Assembly (NCBI RefSeq): GCF_900100605.1
Contig: NZ_FNCN01000004.1
Span: 62,001 to 126,000, forward strand
From: Sinosporangium album
GTDB taxonomy: Bacteria; Actinomycetota; Actinomycetes; Streptosporangiales; Streptosporangiaceae
Direction: 5' to 3'
Length of the DNA: 64,000 nucleotides
The position numbers and the translations under genes were made by a program. Below the pieces are notes generated by a model that was not told the origin of the DNA, searched no databases, and saw only the letters and a program-made list of their open reading frames with translations. This document shows, piece after piece, positions 35,339 through 42,727 of this stretch. Each line of letters starts with the position of its first letter. Position 1 is the stretch's first letter.

Positions 35339-36403
35339 ATGAACCGCCCTTTGATCGTCACCGACCACCCGGAGCTCCTCGATGACCTGCTCCGCATCGC
35401 CGCGGCGGCCGGGGCCGAGCTGACGGTCGCGCACGCGGCCGTCCACGCCAAGCCGTTCTGGAGCCGGGCACCGGTCGTCGTCGTGGGCGATGACATGGCC
35501 GACGCCGTCGCGGCGATGGCGCCCCCGGCGCGCGACAGGGTCCTGCTCGTCACGCGCGAACACGACGATCCGGCCTCTTGGCGCCGATGCGTCGCCGTCG
35601 GGGCTCAAGGCGTTCTGGAGCTTCCCGACGCCGAGCGGCGACTCGTCGACGAGTTCGCCGACGCCGTGGAGCCGGTGACCAGGGCGGGGGTGACGGTCTG
35701 CGTGATAGGCGGGCGCGGCGGCGCGGGAGCAAGCGTGTTGGCGGCCTCGCTCGCGGTCAGCGCGTCGCGCAAACGCCTGCGCACCCTGCTCGTCGACGCC
35801 GACCCCTTGGGCGGCGGCATCGACGCCCTCATGGGCCAGGAGTCCGCCGAAGGCGCGCGCTGGTCCGACCTGGTGGCCCGGGAGGGCCGCATCAGTTTCA
35901 CGGCCCTGCACGCGGCGCTGCCCTCCTTCGGCGAGTTGGCAGTCCTCGCGTTCCACCGGGGCCATGCAGCACAGATTCCGGCCGAGGCCATGCGCTCCGT
36001 GCTGCACGCGGGCCAACGCGGATTCGACCTCGTCGTCATCGACCTGCCCCGCCATCTCGACCTCGCGGCGGCCGAAGCGCTGGCGCGAGCCGGCACGACC
36101 CTGCTGGTCGTCACCGCCGACGTCCGAGGGGTCCTCGCGGGCGCCCAGGTGCTCGCCTGCCTTCAGCAGCACACCCGCGACGTGCGGGCGGTGGTCCGTG
36201 AAGGCGTCCTGGACAAGACGGTGGTGTGCGACTCGCTGGGCATTCCCCACGCGGGTGTCCTGCCTGACCAGCCGCGCCTCGCGATGGCTCTCAACCGGGG
36301 CAGCCCTCCTCCGTTGGGGACCCGCACTCCGCTGGGCCGACTCTGCGTGTCCTTTCTCGGCACCTTGCTCACCCCTGAGCCCACGGGTTCACACCGGGGG
36401 TGA
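35339..36403 (+). CDS. ssd: septum site-determining / CpaE-like ATPase of the Tad locus
   Basis: A 354-residue protein from ATG 35339 (GGAGG eight bases upstream). Residues 1-110 form a receiver-like pseudo-domain, then a MinD/ParA-type fold follows with deviant Walker A GGRGGAGASVLAA (Gly/Ala in place of the usual Lys-Thr), LLVDADPLGGGIDALMG and DLVVIDLPRHLDLAAAEAL. Loss of the P-loop Lys suggests weak or no ATP hydrolysis, as I recall being noted for Ssd proteins. Homologues (Rv3660c) inhibit septation and head the tad genes, where CpaE-like proteins localise the pilus machine. Confidence 0.88.
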   Translation: MNRPLIVTDHPELLDDLLRIAAAAGAELTVAHAAVHAKPFWSRAPVVVVGDDMADAVAAMAPPARDRVLLVTREHDDPASWRRCVAVGAQGVLELPDAERRLVDEFADAVEPVTRAGVTVCVIGGRGGAGASVLAASLAVSASRKRLRTLLVDADPLGGGIDALMGQESAEGARWSDLVAREGRISFTALHAALPSFGELAVLAFHRGHAAQIPAEAMRSVLHAGQRGFDLVVIDLPRHLDLAAAEALARAGTTLLVVTADVRGVLAGAQVLACLQQHTRDVRAVVREGVLDKTVVCDSLGIPHAGVLPDQPRLAMALNRGSPPPLGTRTPLGRLCVSFLGTLLTPEPTGSHRG

Positions 36404-36663
36404 CGTCCGGCCGGGTGCCGGGCATGGCGGGCGGCTTCTTCCGGCGTCGGCCGGCACCGGCCCGGAGGAGAGGGAGGTCATGCGGGGAGGAAGAGCGGCC
36501 GGGTGGGTGCCTCCGGAGCGCCGGCCGTTGATCGCCGGCTGTGGCCGAAGACGCCCTGGGCCGAGTGGAGGCCCGATACCCCTCCGAAACAGCCTTCCCT
36601 TGTCTCGAACAGGTGCTCCCGTCAGGAGCGATCCGCTGATCCATTCAGCACTGTGGAGGAAAA
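36404..36663. other. 260-bp gap between ssd and tadA
   Basis: No gene seen. It includes a GAGGGAGGTCATG sequence near 36470 that starts no convincing frame. A promoter for tadA may lie here because spacing is long for one operon. Confidence 0.3.
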
Positions 36664-37875
36664 GTGAGCATGATGAGCATTGACCACTCGGTGGTCTCTT
36701 CCGACCTCCTGGAGGCCGTTCGGCTACGGATCGCGCGGTCAGGAGTCGAGCCGACCGCCGCTCACGTGGCAGCCGCGGTAAGGGCCGAGAAAGCGGTGCT
36801 CGGCGACGCCGAGATCCTCACCGTCGCGCGGGTGCTCTGCGCCGACCTCATCGGAGCCGGGCCCTTGGAGCCGCTGCTCGCCGAGCCGGACGTGACCGAC
36901 GTCCTGGTCAACGGCCCGAAGGAGGTGTGGGTCGACGACGGTCTCGGGCTGCGGCGCACGTCTGTCGTCTTTCCCGATGACGACGCCGTCAGACGGCTTG
37001 CCCAACGGCTCGCATCCGCGGCAGGCCGACGGTTGGACGACGCCTCTCCACACGTTGACGCGCGGCTTGCGGGCGGTGTCCGCTTGCACGCGGTCCTCGC
37101 GCCGATCGCGCCGGGAGGCACGTGCATCTCGCTGAGGCTTCCCCCTCGGCGCACCTTCACCATGCCCGACCTCGTGCGGTCGGGAGCCATCCCCGCCGAC
37201 GCCGCCGATGTGCTCGCCGCCGTCGTGGACGCACGTCTCGCGTTCCTCGTCACCGGCGGCACCGGCACCGGCAAAACGACGTTGCTCTCGGCCCTTCTCT
37301 CACTGGCGGATCCCTCTGAGCGGCTTCTTCTCGTCGAGGACTCCGCTGAGCTCCAGCCGCGCCACCCGCACGTGGTGCGGCTGGAGTCACGCCCCGCCAA
37401 CGTGGAAGGCGCGGGCGGTGTGGGCCTTCAAGACCTCGTGCGCCAGGCACTGCGGATGCGCCCTGACCGGTTGGTCGTCGGTGAGGTGAGAGGAGCCGAG
37501 GCGATCACCTTGCTGGCAGCCCTCAACACCGGGCACGAAGGCGGCTGCGGCACCCTGCACGCCAATACGGCGGCCGACGTGCCTCCTCGGCTGGAGGCCC
37601 TCGCCTGTGCGGCGGGTCTGACCCGGGAGGCACTGCACAGTCAGCTTGCCGCCGCACTCGACGTCATCATTCACCTGGTCCGCGACCAACTCGGCGGGCG
37701 CCGCAGAATCGCGGAGATCTGCCTGCTCAACCGCCTGCCCGATGGCTTGGTGGAAGCCGCACCCGCCTTGACCTTCACCCCTGAGGGCTCCACCATCCAC
37801 GGCCTCGCCCTCCCGGCCCTGCGCAAGCGCATCCTCCAACGAAGAAGATCGCACAAGGTCTATGGCTGGGGATGA
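36664..37875 (+). CDS. tadA: Tad pilus secretion ATPase TadA (CpaF-like)
   Basis: The start is GTG 36664, five bases after GGAGG; 403 residues. It has the N-terminal domain of CpaF/VirB11-type ATPases (GPLEPLLAEPDVTDVLVNGP, SPHVDARLAGGVRLHAVLAP), Walker A VTGGTGTGKTTLLSALLS, the Asp box LLLVEDSAELQPRHP, Walker B RMRPDRLVVGEVRGAEA and the His box GHEGGCGTLHANTA. It powers assembly of Flp/type IVb pili together with TadB and TadC. Gene order (ssd-tadA-tadB-tadC-prepilin-tadE-tadG-like) is the same as Rv3660c-Rv3654c. Confidence 0.94.
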   Translation: MSMMSIDHSVVSSDLLEAVRLRIARSGVEPTAAHVAAAVRAEKAVLGDAEILTVARVLCADLIGAGPLEPLLAEPDVTDVLVNGPKEVWVDDGLGLRRTSVVFPDDDAVRRLAQRLASAAGRRLDDASPHVDARLAGGVRLHAVLAPIAPGGTCISLRLPPRRTFTMPDLVRSGAIPADAADVLAAVVDARLAFLVTGGTGTGKTTLLSALLSLADPSERLLLVEDSAELQPRHPHVVRLESRPANVEGAGGVGLQDLVRQALRMRPDRLVVGEVRGAEAITLLAALNTGHEGGCGTLHANTAADVPPRLEALACAAGLTREALHSQLAAALDVIIHLVRDQLGGRRRIAEICLLNRLPDGLVEAAPALTFTPEGSTIHGLALPALRKRILQRRRSHKVYGWG

Positions 37876-37926
37876 GCACCGGCGTGTGACGGGCCTTGCG
37901 CTTATCAGCATGCGGGAGACCACAGC

Positions 37927-37969
37927 TTCGGCACTGATTCGGCACTGATTCGGCACTGATTCGGCACGG
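37927..37969. repeat. 11-bp tandem repeat, 3.9 copies
   Basis: TTCGGCACTGA occurs three times in perfect tandem and a fourth partial copy ends TTCGGCACGG. It is located in the 277-bp spacer between tadA and tadB. Confidence 0.9.
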
Positions 37970-38152
37970 CGAACGCCGCCTGATGAGGGTTGTCGGATGT
38001 CCCGGCCACGGATTTCACCGCGGGCCCGTGCATGTCGTGGGCATATGCCTGTGCATGTTCTGATCGCATTCGGCTCTGACACGTCAGAGAAACCGCTCAA
38101 CCTCATATCGTTCGTGTGCCGCCCCTCCGGCCCGACCCATTAAGGAAGCACG

Positions 38153-38902
38153 GTGCTGACGATTATCGCTTCAGTTGGTGTTATGACCGCACTATGGTGC
38201 TGGTCGGCTCCACATTCGGAGACGGCGCGATTGCGGCGCCTCCATACCGGAGGTGACGTCCGCCAACGCCGTCATTTTAAGCAGGCTTGGAGCATACGCA
38301 CTGCATGGCTTCTCCATATCCAACGGCATGCGGTGTGGCGAGGCAAATCTCAAGAAGTCATCGCATGGCGTCGCGCCCAAGTCGAGTTCTGCCAAGGACT
38401 CTCCGCTGAGCTCTCCGCAGGGCGCACCCCCGGTGAGGCGATGGTCCGCGTCATCGCGACCTCCGACTTTCCCGACCCGTCGCGCTTCGCCGCCGTGGCG
38501 GCAGCCGCGCAGGACGGACGCGACGTCGCCGCCGCCCTCGTGCGCGCAGCGCCCAGGCTCGGAGGGGAGGGCTTACAGAGGCTTGCCGCCTGCTGGCAGG
38601 CGAGTCATACGGCGGGAGCCGCCCTGGCCCCTCTCATCGATCAGGTCGCCGCCTCCCTCCGCGCATCCCTACGCCACCATGAGGAACTCACCGCCCATCT
38701 GTCCGGTCCCCGAGCCACGGCCAAGCTCCTGGCGATCCTTCCTCTGCTCGGCATCCTTATGGGAATCGGATTGGGGATGAGTCCGTTGGATTTTCTCTTC
38801 GGCGGTCCAGCCGGCTTTGCCTGCCTTGCGGCGGGTGTGGCCTTGAATCTCGCCGGTTTGTGGTGGATCCACCGGATGGTGAGCCGAGTGCAGGAGCCGT
38901 AG
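38153..38902 (+). CDS. tadB: TadB-like inner-membrane platform protein
   Basis: The protein is 249 residues from GTG 38153 (AAGGAAG upstream). One N-terminal hydrophobic segment is followed by a cytosolic GspF/T2SSF domain (VEFCQGLSAELSAGRTPGEA, GEGLQRLAACWQASHTAGAA, LSGPRATAKLLAILPLLGIL) and a C-terminal pair of membrane helices (residues ~190-240). It forms the pilus base with TadC. Sequence at the 5' end is somewhat more AT-rich than in the neighbours. Confidence 0.88.
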   Translation: MLTIIASVGVMTALWCWSAPHSETARLRRLHTGGDVRQRRHFKQAWSIRTAWLLHIQRHAVWRGKSQEVIAWRRAQVEFCQGLSAELSAGRTPGEAMVRVIATSDFPDPSRFAAVAAAAQDGRDVAAALVRAAPRLGGEGLQRLAACWQASHTAGAALAPLIDQVAASLRASLRHHEELTAHLSGPRATAKLLAILPLLGILMGIGLGMSPLDFLFGGPAGFACLAAGVALNLAGLWWIHRMVSRVQEP

Positions 38903-39258
38903 CGGTTGCGATTCGTGATCTCCAAATCACCGCGTCGGCCTTCAGCGCTGCTGCAAAATTGTGCGAGAAAGAGTAGTTCCTTTTATCGGTGGTCGTCTCG
39001 CCATAGTCGTCGCCTCGCCATGGCCTCCGTGTGTGAAATATCCGCCCTTTAAATCCGTCGGTGCAATACGTGTCGATTCCTCTGTGGAAAACGCTCTCCC
39101 GTGGCTGGAGGAATGTGTCGTGCTGCGGGATATGTGGACCCAGAGGCTTGCCGCCGGCCGTGTCGAAAACCTCTGGTCGGCTCAGATGCCCGCGACGGTG
39201 AAATCCCTGCCGCTCAACCACGCAGATTCAACTACAGTATCGAGGTGAGATCGCCGTC
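38903..39258. other. 356-bp gap between tadB and tadC
   Basis: No gene recognised; frames present (for example 38961-39248) do not look like proteins. AT content is raised around 38945-39060, leaving room for a separate tadC promoter. Tad clusters usually have overlapping genes here, so the gap is unusual. Confidence 0.35.
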
Positions 39259-40227
39259 GTGATCCTTATAGCCGCCCTGCTCGTGTCACTCGCTTCATGG
39301 TGCTGGCTTTCCGCCGGCAGACCAAGTGAGCGTCTTTCAGAGCTTCTCGGGAGATCCGCTCCTACTGCGTCTCCACCTGAACGGGCCGACGCAGCCGCAC
39401 CCCGAAAGATCTCATATGCTCCGAAGGCCACACATGGCTTACAAATCGCCCTAGAGGAGTTGCCGAATTCCAAGGCCATCCCAGGGTATTCCAGAGGTGG
39501 CACGCGGCGTAAAGCGGTGGTTGGAATGCGCCCCGGTCGCCGGTCGGCGATATCGACGACCCGGCCGGGTGAAGCTCTCGCTTCGTTGCGCTCCGCAGAG
39601 GTCTCCAGCAATAGGAACGGGAAGCCGCCTCAGTGGGTCGTCATCCTCTCCATGCCGTTGGCATTCTTATTCTTCGTTGTGTCCATTGGCGGCATGGCAG
39701 GGGTGATTCTCGGTCTACTCGCCGCACTTGTCATCGCCATGGCATCCCGTCGGCACGAGTCGCGCCATGGGCGTCTCGCGCGAACGCGCATGGCCGCAGA
39801 CCTGCCGTTCGCCATCGAGCTCATGGCGGCATGTCTGCGTGCTGGGCGTCCCCTGGGCTCGGCCGTCGACTCGACGGCATCCGCGGTCGGCGGACCTCTG
39901 GCCGAGCGGCTGACCAGTGTGAGCAGGCGGCTGAGCCTGGGGGCCGACGCCGCCGACGCCTGGCGCGAGCTCGGGTCCGAGCCCGCGCTCGCCGAGCTGG
40001 CCAGAGGAATGGTCCGCGCCGCCGACAGCGGAGCACCGACGGCCCGCATCCTCACCCGTCTGGCAGACGACACTCGTCGTACGGCACACGCCGCAGCCCT
40101 GGCCGCCGCCCGTCGGGTGGGCGTCTACGCCGTGGCGCCCCTCGGGCTGTGCTTCCTGCCGTCGTTCGTGCTCTTGGGCATTGTCCCGGTCGTGGCCGGC
40201 TTGGCTTCACAGATCGTGCTGCCCTAG
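39259..40227 (+). CDS. tadC: TadC-like inner-membrane platform protein
   Basis: The start is GTG 39259, giving 322 residues. There is a hydrophobic N-terminus (MILIAALLVSLASWCWLSAG), a poorly conserved ~95-residue linker (about 27-120), a second hydrophobic block (WVVILSMPLAFLFFVVSIGG), the T2SSF helical domain (MAADLPFAIELMAACLRAGR, SRRLSLGADAADAWRELGSE, MVRAADSGAPTARILTRLAD) and a final membrane helix (VAPLGLCFLPSFVLLGIVPV). It partners TadB. The linker (EELPNSKAIPGYSRGGTRRK) is longer than I expect for the family and may be disordered. Confidence 0.88.
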   Translation: MILIAALLVSLASWCWLSAGRPSERLSELLGRSAPTASPPERADAAAPRKISYAPKATHGLQIALEELPNSKAIPGYSRGGTRRKAVVGMRPGRRSAISTTRPGEALASLRSAEVSSNRNGKPPQWVVILSMPLAFLFFVVSIGGMAGVILGLLAALVIAMASRRHESRHGRLARTRMAADLPFAIELMAACLRAGRPLGSAVDSTASAVGGPLAERLTSVSRRLSLGADAADAWRELGSEPALAELARGMVRAADSGAPTARILTRLADDTRRTAHAAALAAARRVGVYAVAPLGLCFLPSFVLLGIVPVVAGLASQIVLP

Positions 40228-40683
40228 CGTCGGCGATTCCCAGGGCGCACATGAACAGCCTTTCTTTAAGCGCTGCTCGGGGTGGCGCTGAACCTCTCCT
40301 GGTGTCTTCTGGATTCACCAGCGACTCTGCGATGAACCCTCCTGGGTTCAGAGTGCTTCGAGTGCCCACGGCACGACTTTCTGCTGTGAGGCGAATATTC
40401 ACAGAAGCCTCATCCGCAAAACGTGATTTCTCCAGAAATGGCAGGTCGTTGGTGCGTCAGGAGTGAAATGGGCCTGGTATCGATTGCTTCTCTCAGGCAT
40501 CTACTTGATCTGGCGAGAACCGCTTATATCGGTCGGTTGTATCCACAGATTCGAGGCTCGGGCGGCGCCCTCATCGAGTTATCCACAGAATCGCGTTCGG
40601 CCGCTCGCGGGTTCAGCAGTTCCACCATTCTGGGTCTTCCATTCACCGGGCGGCCACGCCCGGTCGATCAACAGGAGAAAATC
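40228..40683. other. 456-bp gap before the prepilin gene
   Basis: No supported gene. An in-frame extension of the prepilin gene reaches 40423 but is not protein-like. AT-richer stretches around 40380-40440 and 40495-40580 could hold a strong prepilin promoter. Confidence 0.35.
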
Positions 40684-41172
40684 ATGCACAAGCAGATCTC
40701 ACACGTGAATTCTCGTGCCATGCGGCCCACCGCCGCCCTCGTCGGCCAAGCCTTGGCATCCGCATGTCCGCTGCGTGCAGCCTCGACGGCTCGTGGCCGG
40801 GGTCGTCCCGTCGACATGTGGATGGTCATCGGGATGGTCCTGCCGACAAGGCCGAGCGCGCCCACCCCGTCGGTCCACCGGGCCCGCCTGCTCGGCGCCG
40901 CCGCCATCCGGATCCTGCGGCGCCTCGTGGCCACCGCGATTCCCGCGACAGGGGCACCCGACATCGCGGCTCACCGCGGCTGTGGGACACAGTCGTCGAT
41001 TCGCGGCCACGCCAAGCATGGGCGTGACAGGGGCATGTCCACAGCGGAGTACGCCGTGGGCACCATCGCGGCATGTGGCTTCGCCGCTCTCCTGTTCAAG
41101 ATCGTCACTTCGGAGGAGGTCCGTACCCTGCTCGTCGAACTGATCAAGCGGGCCTTGAGCGTCGCCGGCTGA
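40684..41172 (+). CDS. DUF4244 protein, candidate Flp-type prepilin
   Basis: The start is ATG 40684 with AGGAG six bases upstream; 162 residues. The last 45 residues are the DUF4244/Flp core: RGMSTAEYAVGTIAACGFAA followed by ALLFKIV. A type IV prepilin site is explicit: cleavage after Gly of RG|MSTAE puts Glu at +5, and the hydrophobic helix follows. Starting translation at the internal ATG (41035) would remove the leader, so an upstream start is needed. The implied leader is 117 residues and Arg/Ala-rich, far longer than normal, so the true start may lie between. No prepilin peptidase gene is in the cluster. Confidence 0.75.
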   Translation: MHKQISHVNSRAMRPTAALVGQALASACPLRAASTARGRGRPVDMWMVIGMVLPTRPSAPTPSVHRARLLGAAAIRILRRLVATAIPATGAPDIAAHRGCGTQSSIRGHAKHGRDRGMSTAEYAVGTIAACGFAALLFKIVTSEEVRTLLVELIKRALSVAG

Positions 41173-41209
41173 TCGACGCGATCACACCATTCGCCAGAAA
41201 GCTGCCGCT

Positions 41210-41704
41210 ATGAGCCAGGTCTTGGGATCCCCATGCCTTCCGTCGTTGCGGGCGGTCCTTCGCTCGCGGGGCTCGATCACCGCTGAGACCGCTGCGGTCC
41301 TACCGGTCATCGTCGTCGTGCTGGCCGCGTCCCTCTGGATGATCGCCATCGTCGACGGGCAGCTCCGATGCGTTGACGCCGCTCGAACCGGCGCGAGGGC
41401 CGCAGCCCGCGGCGAGAGCCCCGATCAGGTGCGCCAAGCCGTCGCCTCATCGCTCCCGTCCGGCGCACACGTGGTGGTCACCCGTGATGGTGGAGCCGTC
41501 CGTGTGGAGGTCGCATTCAAAGTTCGCCCGGAATGGGGAAACGGCTTGCCCGGCATCACGGTGCGGGCCACGGCGGTGTCCGCCGCTGAGCCGGGGGAGC
41601 CGGGGGAGCCGGGGGAGCCCCATCAGATCCCCCCGAGGAGACCGTTGCCTTCAGGCGACGGAAATCGGGAGCGGGAGGGCCGCCAAGGCCCGACCGTGCA
41701 TTGA
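41210..41704 (+). CDS. TadE-like minor pseudopilin
   Basis: A 164-residue protein from ATG 41210. The N-terminus RGSITAETAAVLPVIVVVLA has the prepilin pattern (G|SITAE, Glu at +5) followed by one membrane helix, then a periplasmic/external domain (LRCVDAARTGARAAARGESP, GAHVVVTRDGGAVRVEVAFK). The C-terminus contains three GEP repeats and a basic tail that is probably disordered. TadE proteins are minor pilins processed by the same peptidase as Flp. Confidence 0.85.
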   Translation: MSQVLGSPCLPSLRAVLRSRGSITAETAAVLPVIVVVLAASLWMIAIVDGQLRCVDAARTGARAAARGESPDQVRQAVASSLPSGAHVVVTRDGGAVRVEVAFKVRPEWGNGLPGITVRATAVSAAEPGEPGEPGEPHQIPPRRPLPSGDGNREREGRQGPTVH

Positions 41705-42085
41705 CCTGACGGGTTGGCGCATCAGAGATCTCCGTTCGCCGGTGCGTTAGATGGATGGTGCTGTTGTGATTAAGAGCATCCACGGGGCAGGGCTTGCCCT
41801 TCGCCGGGCTATGGAAGCGGCCGAGTGAGCAGCCGCCTTCTTCAGGAGGCGGAGGAGTCACAGTGCCTTTTCTGCGGGGCCTTGGCGGTTCGATCGCCTT
41901 GAGGCCACGCCTCCCCTCGATCCAGACGGCCACAAGGAGATGGCCACAAAGGAACGCGATCGGCTGAAGATCGTGCGTGTGTTCGTACGGCGTTTCGCCT
42001 GGCGGCGGAATGCCTGCCCCTGCCCTGCTCCGCAGGGGTCCGATCCCTCCCCGCCTGAAGGCGGGGGTTTCTTCGGAGGTTTCTG
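41705..42085 (+). other. 381-bp spacer with two hairpins, possible IS200/IS605-type relic
   Basis: Hairpins lie at 41833-41852 (CCGCCT...AGGCGG) and 42049-42066 (CCCCGCC-TGAA-GGCGGGG followed by GTTTCTTC). The second sits 19 bases before the next start and could act as a terminator or attenuator. Subterminal palindromes of this kind, especially CCCCGCCTGAAGGCGGGG, are typical of IS200/IS605 ends, and no gene fits between them. Low confidence on origin; the hairpins themselves are certain. Confidence 0.4.
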
Positions 42086-42493
42086 ATGATGTCTGGGGAG
42101 CAGACGAAGGCCCTATCCCGCCTGGAGCGCGGATCGGTAACCGTGTGGGCGCTGACGGTCATCGCCCTGATCATGCTTGTGACATATGCGGTGGTCGTGG
42201 TCGGCATGGTCCGCGTCGCGCGTCATCGGGCGCAAGCGGCGGCCGACCTCAGTGCGCTGAACGCCGCGAGAGTCTTGCTTGCTGACCACGCCCATGCGTG
42301 CCGGGAGGCGACGACTCTGGCGCACGCCAACGGGGCCGTGCTCCAGCGGTGTGATGTGACCGATGAAACCGTTGATGTGCGCGTCGCTATACGCACGACT
42401 CTGCCTCTACGGGGTGTCGGCCTGCACGTCATCACAGCACGCGCGAGAGCCGGTCCCGCCGAGGCATCACGAGCGTTGCCCACGCCTCAGTGA
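42086..42493 (+). CDS. TadG-like / Rv3654c-family Flp pilus-assembly protein
   Basis: The protein is 135 residues from ATG 42086, six bases after GGAGG. RLERGSVTVWALTVIALIML and the following VTYAVVVVGMV form a single N-terminal helix like TadE/TadG proteins. The residue at +5 after the Gly is Trp rather than Glu, so it is probably not cleaved as a prepilin. The external part contains AAADLSALNAARVLL, the typical helix, with Cys pair C-x16-C (HACREATTLAHANGAVLQRCD). It is the last tad gene, matching Rv3654c. Confidence 0.85.
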   Translation: MMSGEQTKALSRLERGSVTVWALTVIALIMLVTYAVVVVGMVRVARHRAQAAADLSALNAARVLLADHAHACREATTLAHANGAVLQRCDVTDETVDVRVAIRTTLPLRGVGLHVITARARAGPAEASRALPTPQ

Positions 42494-42727
42494 CCGACCG
42501 GCTTCCGCGAAAGCCCCTATACGACCAACCGCTCTCTCGGGCACCCCCTCGTGTCGTTAGTAGCAACACCACCAGCGGATCGTCTCGACGGTCACGGCCA
42601 AAAAGCGCGGCGGGCTGCGCGCCAAGCGCCGCGCCCTGACCTCATGCACCACTCCAAGGGGCGCTGCCCGGGCCGGTTGAGGGGGATTGGGGGTGGGGCC
42701 TGCCTGATGGGGGCGGTGTGTTCGGAG

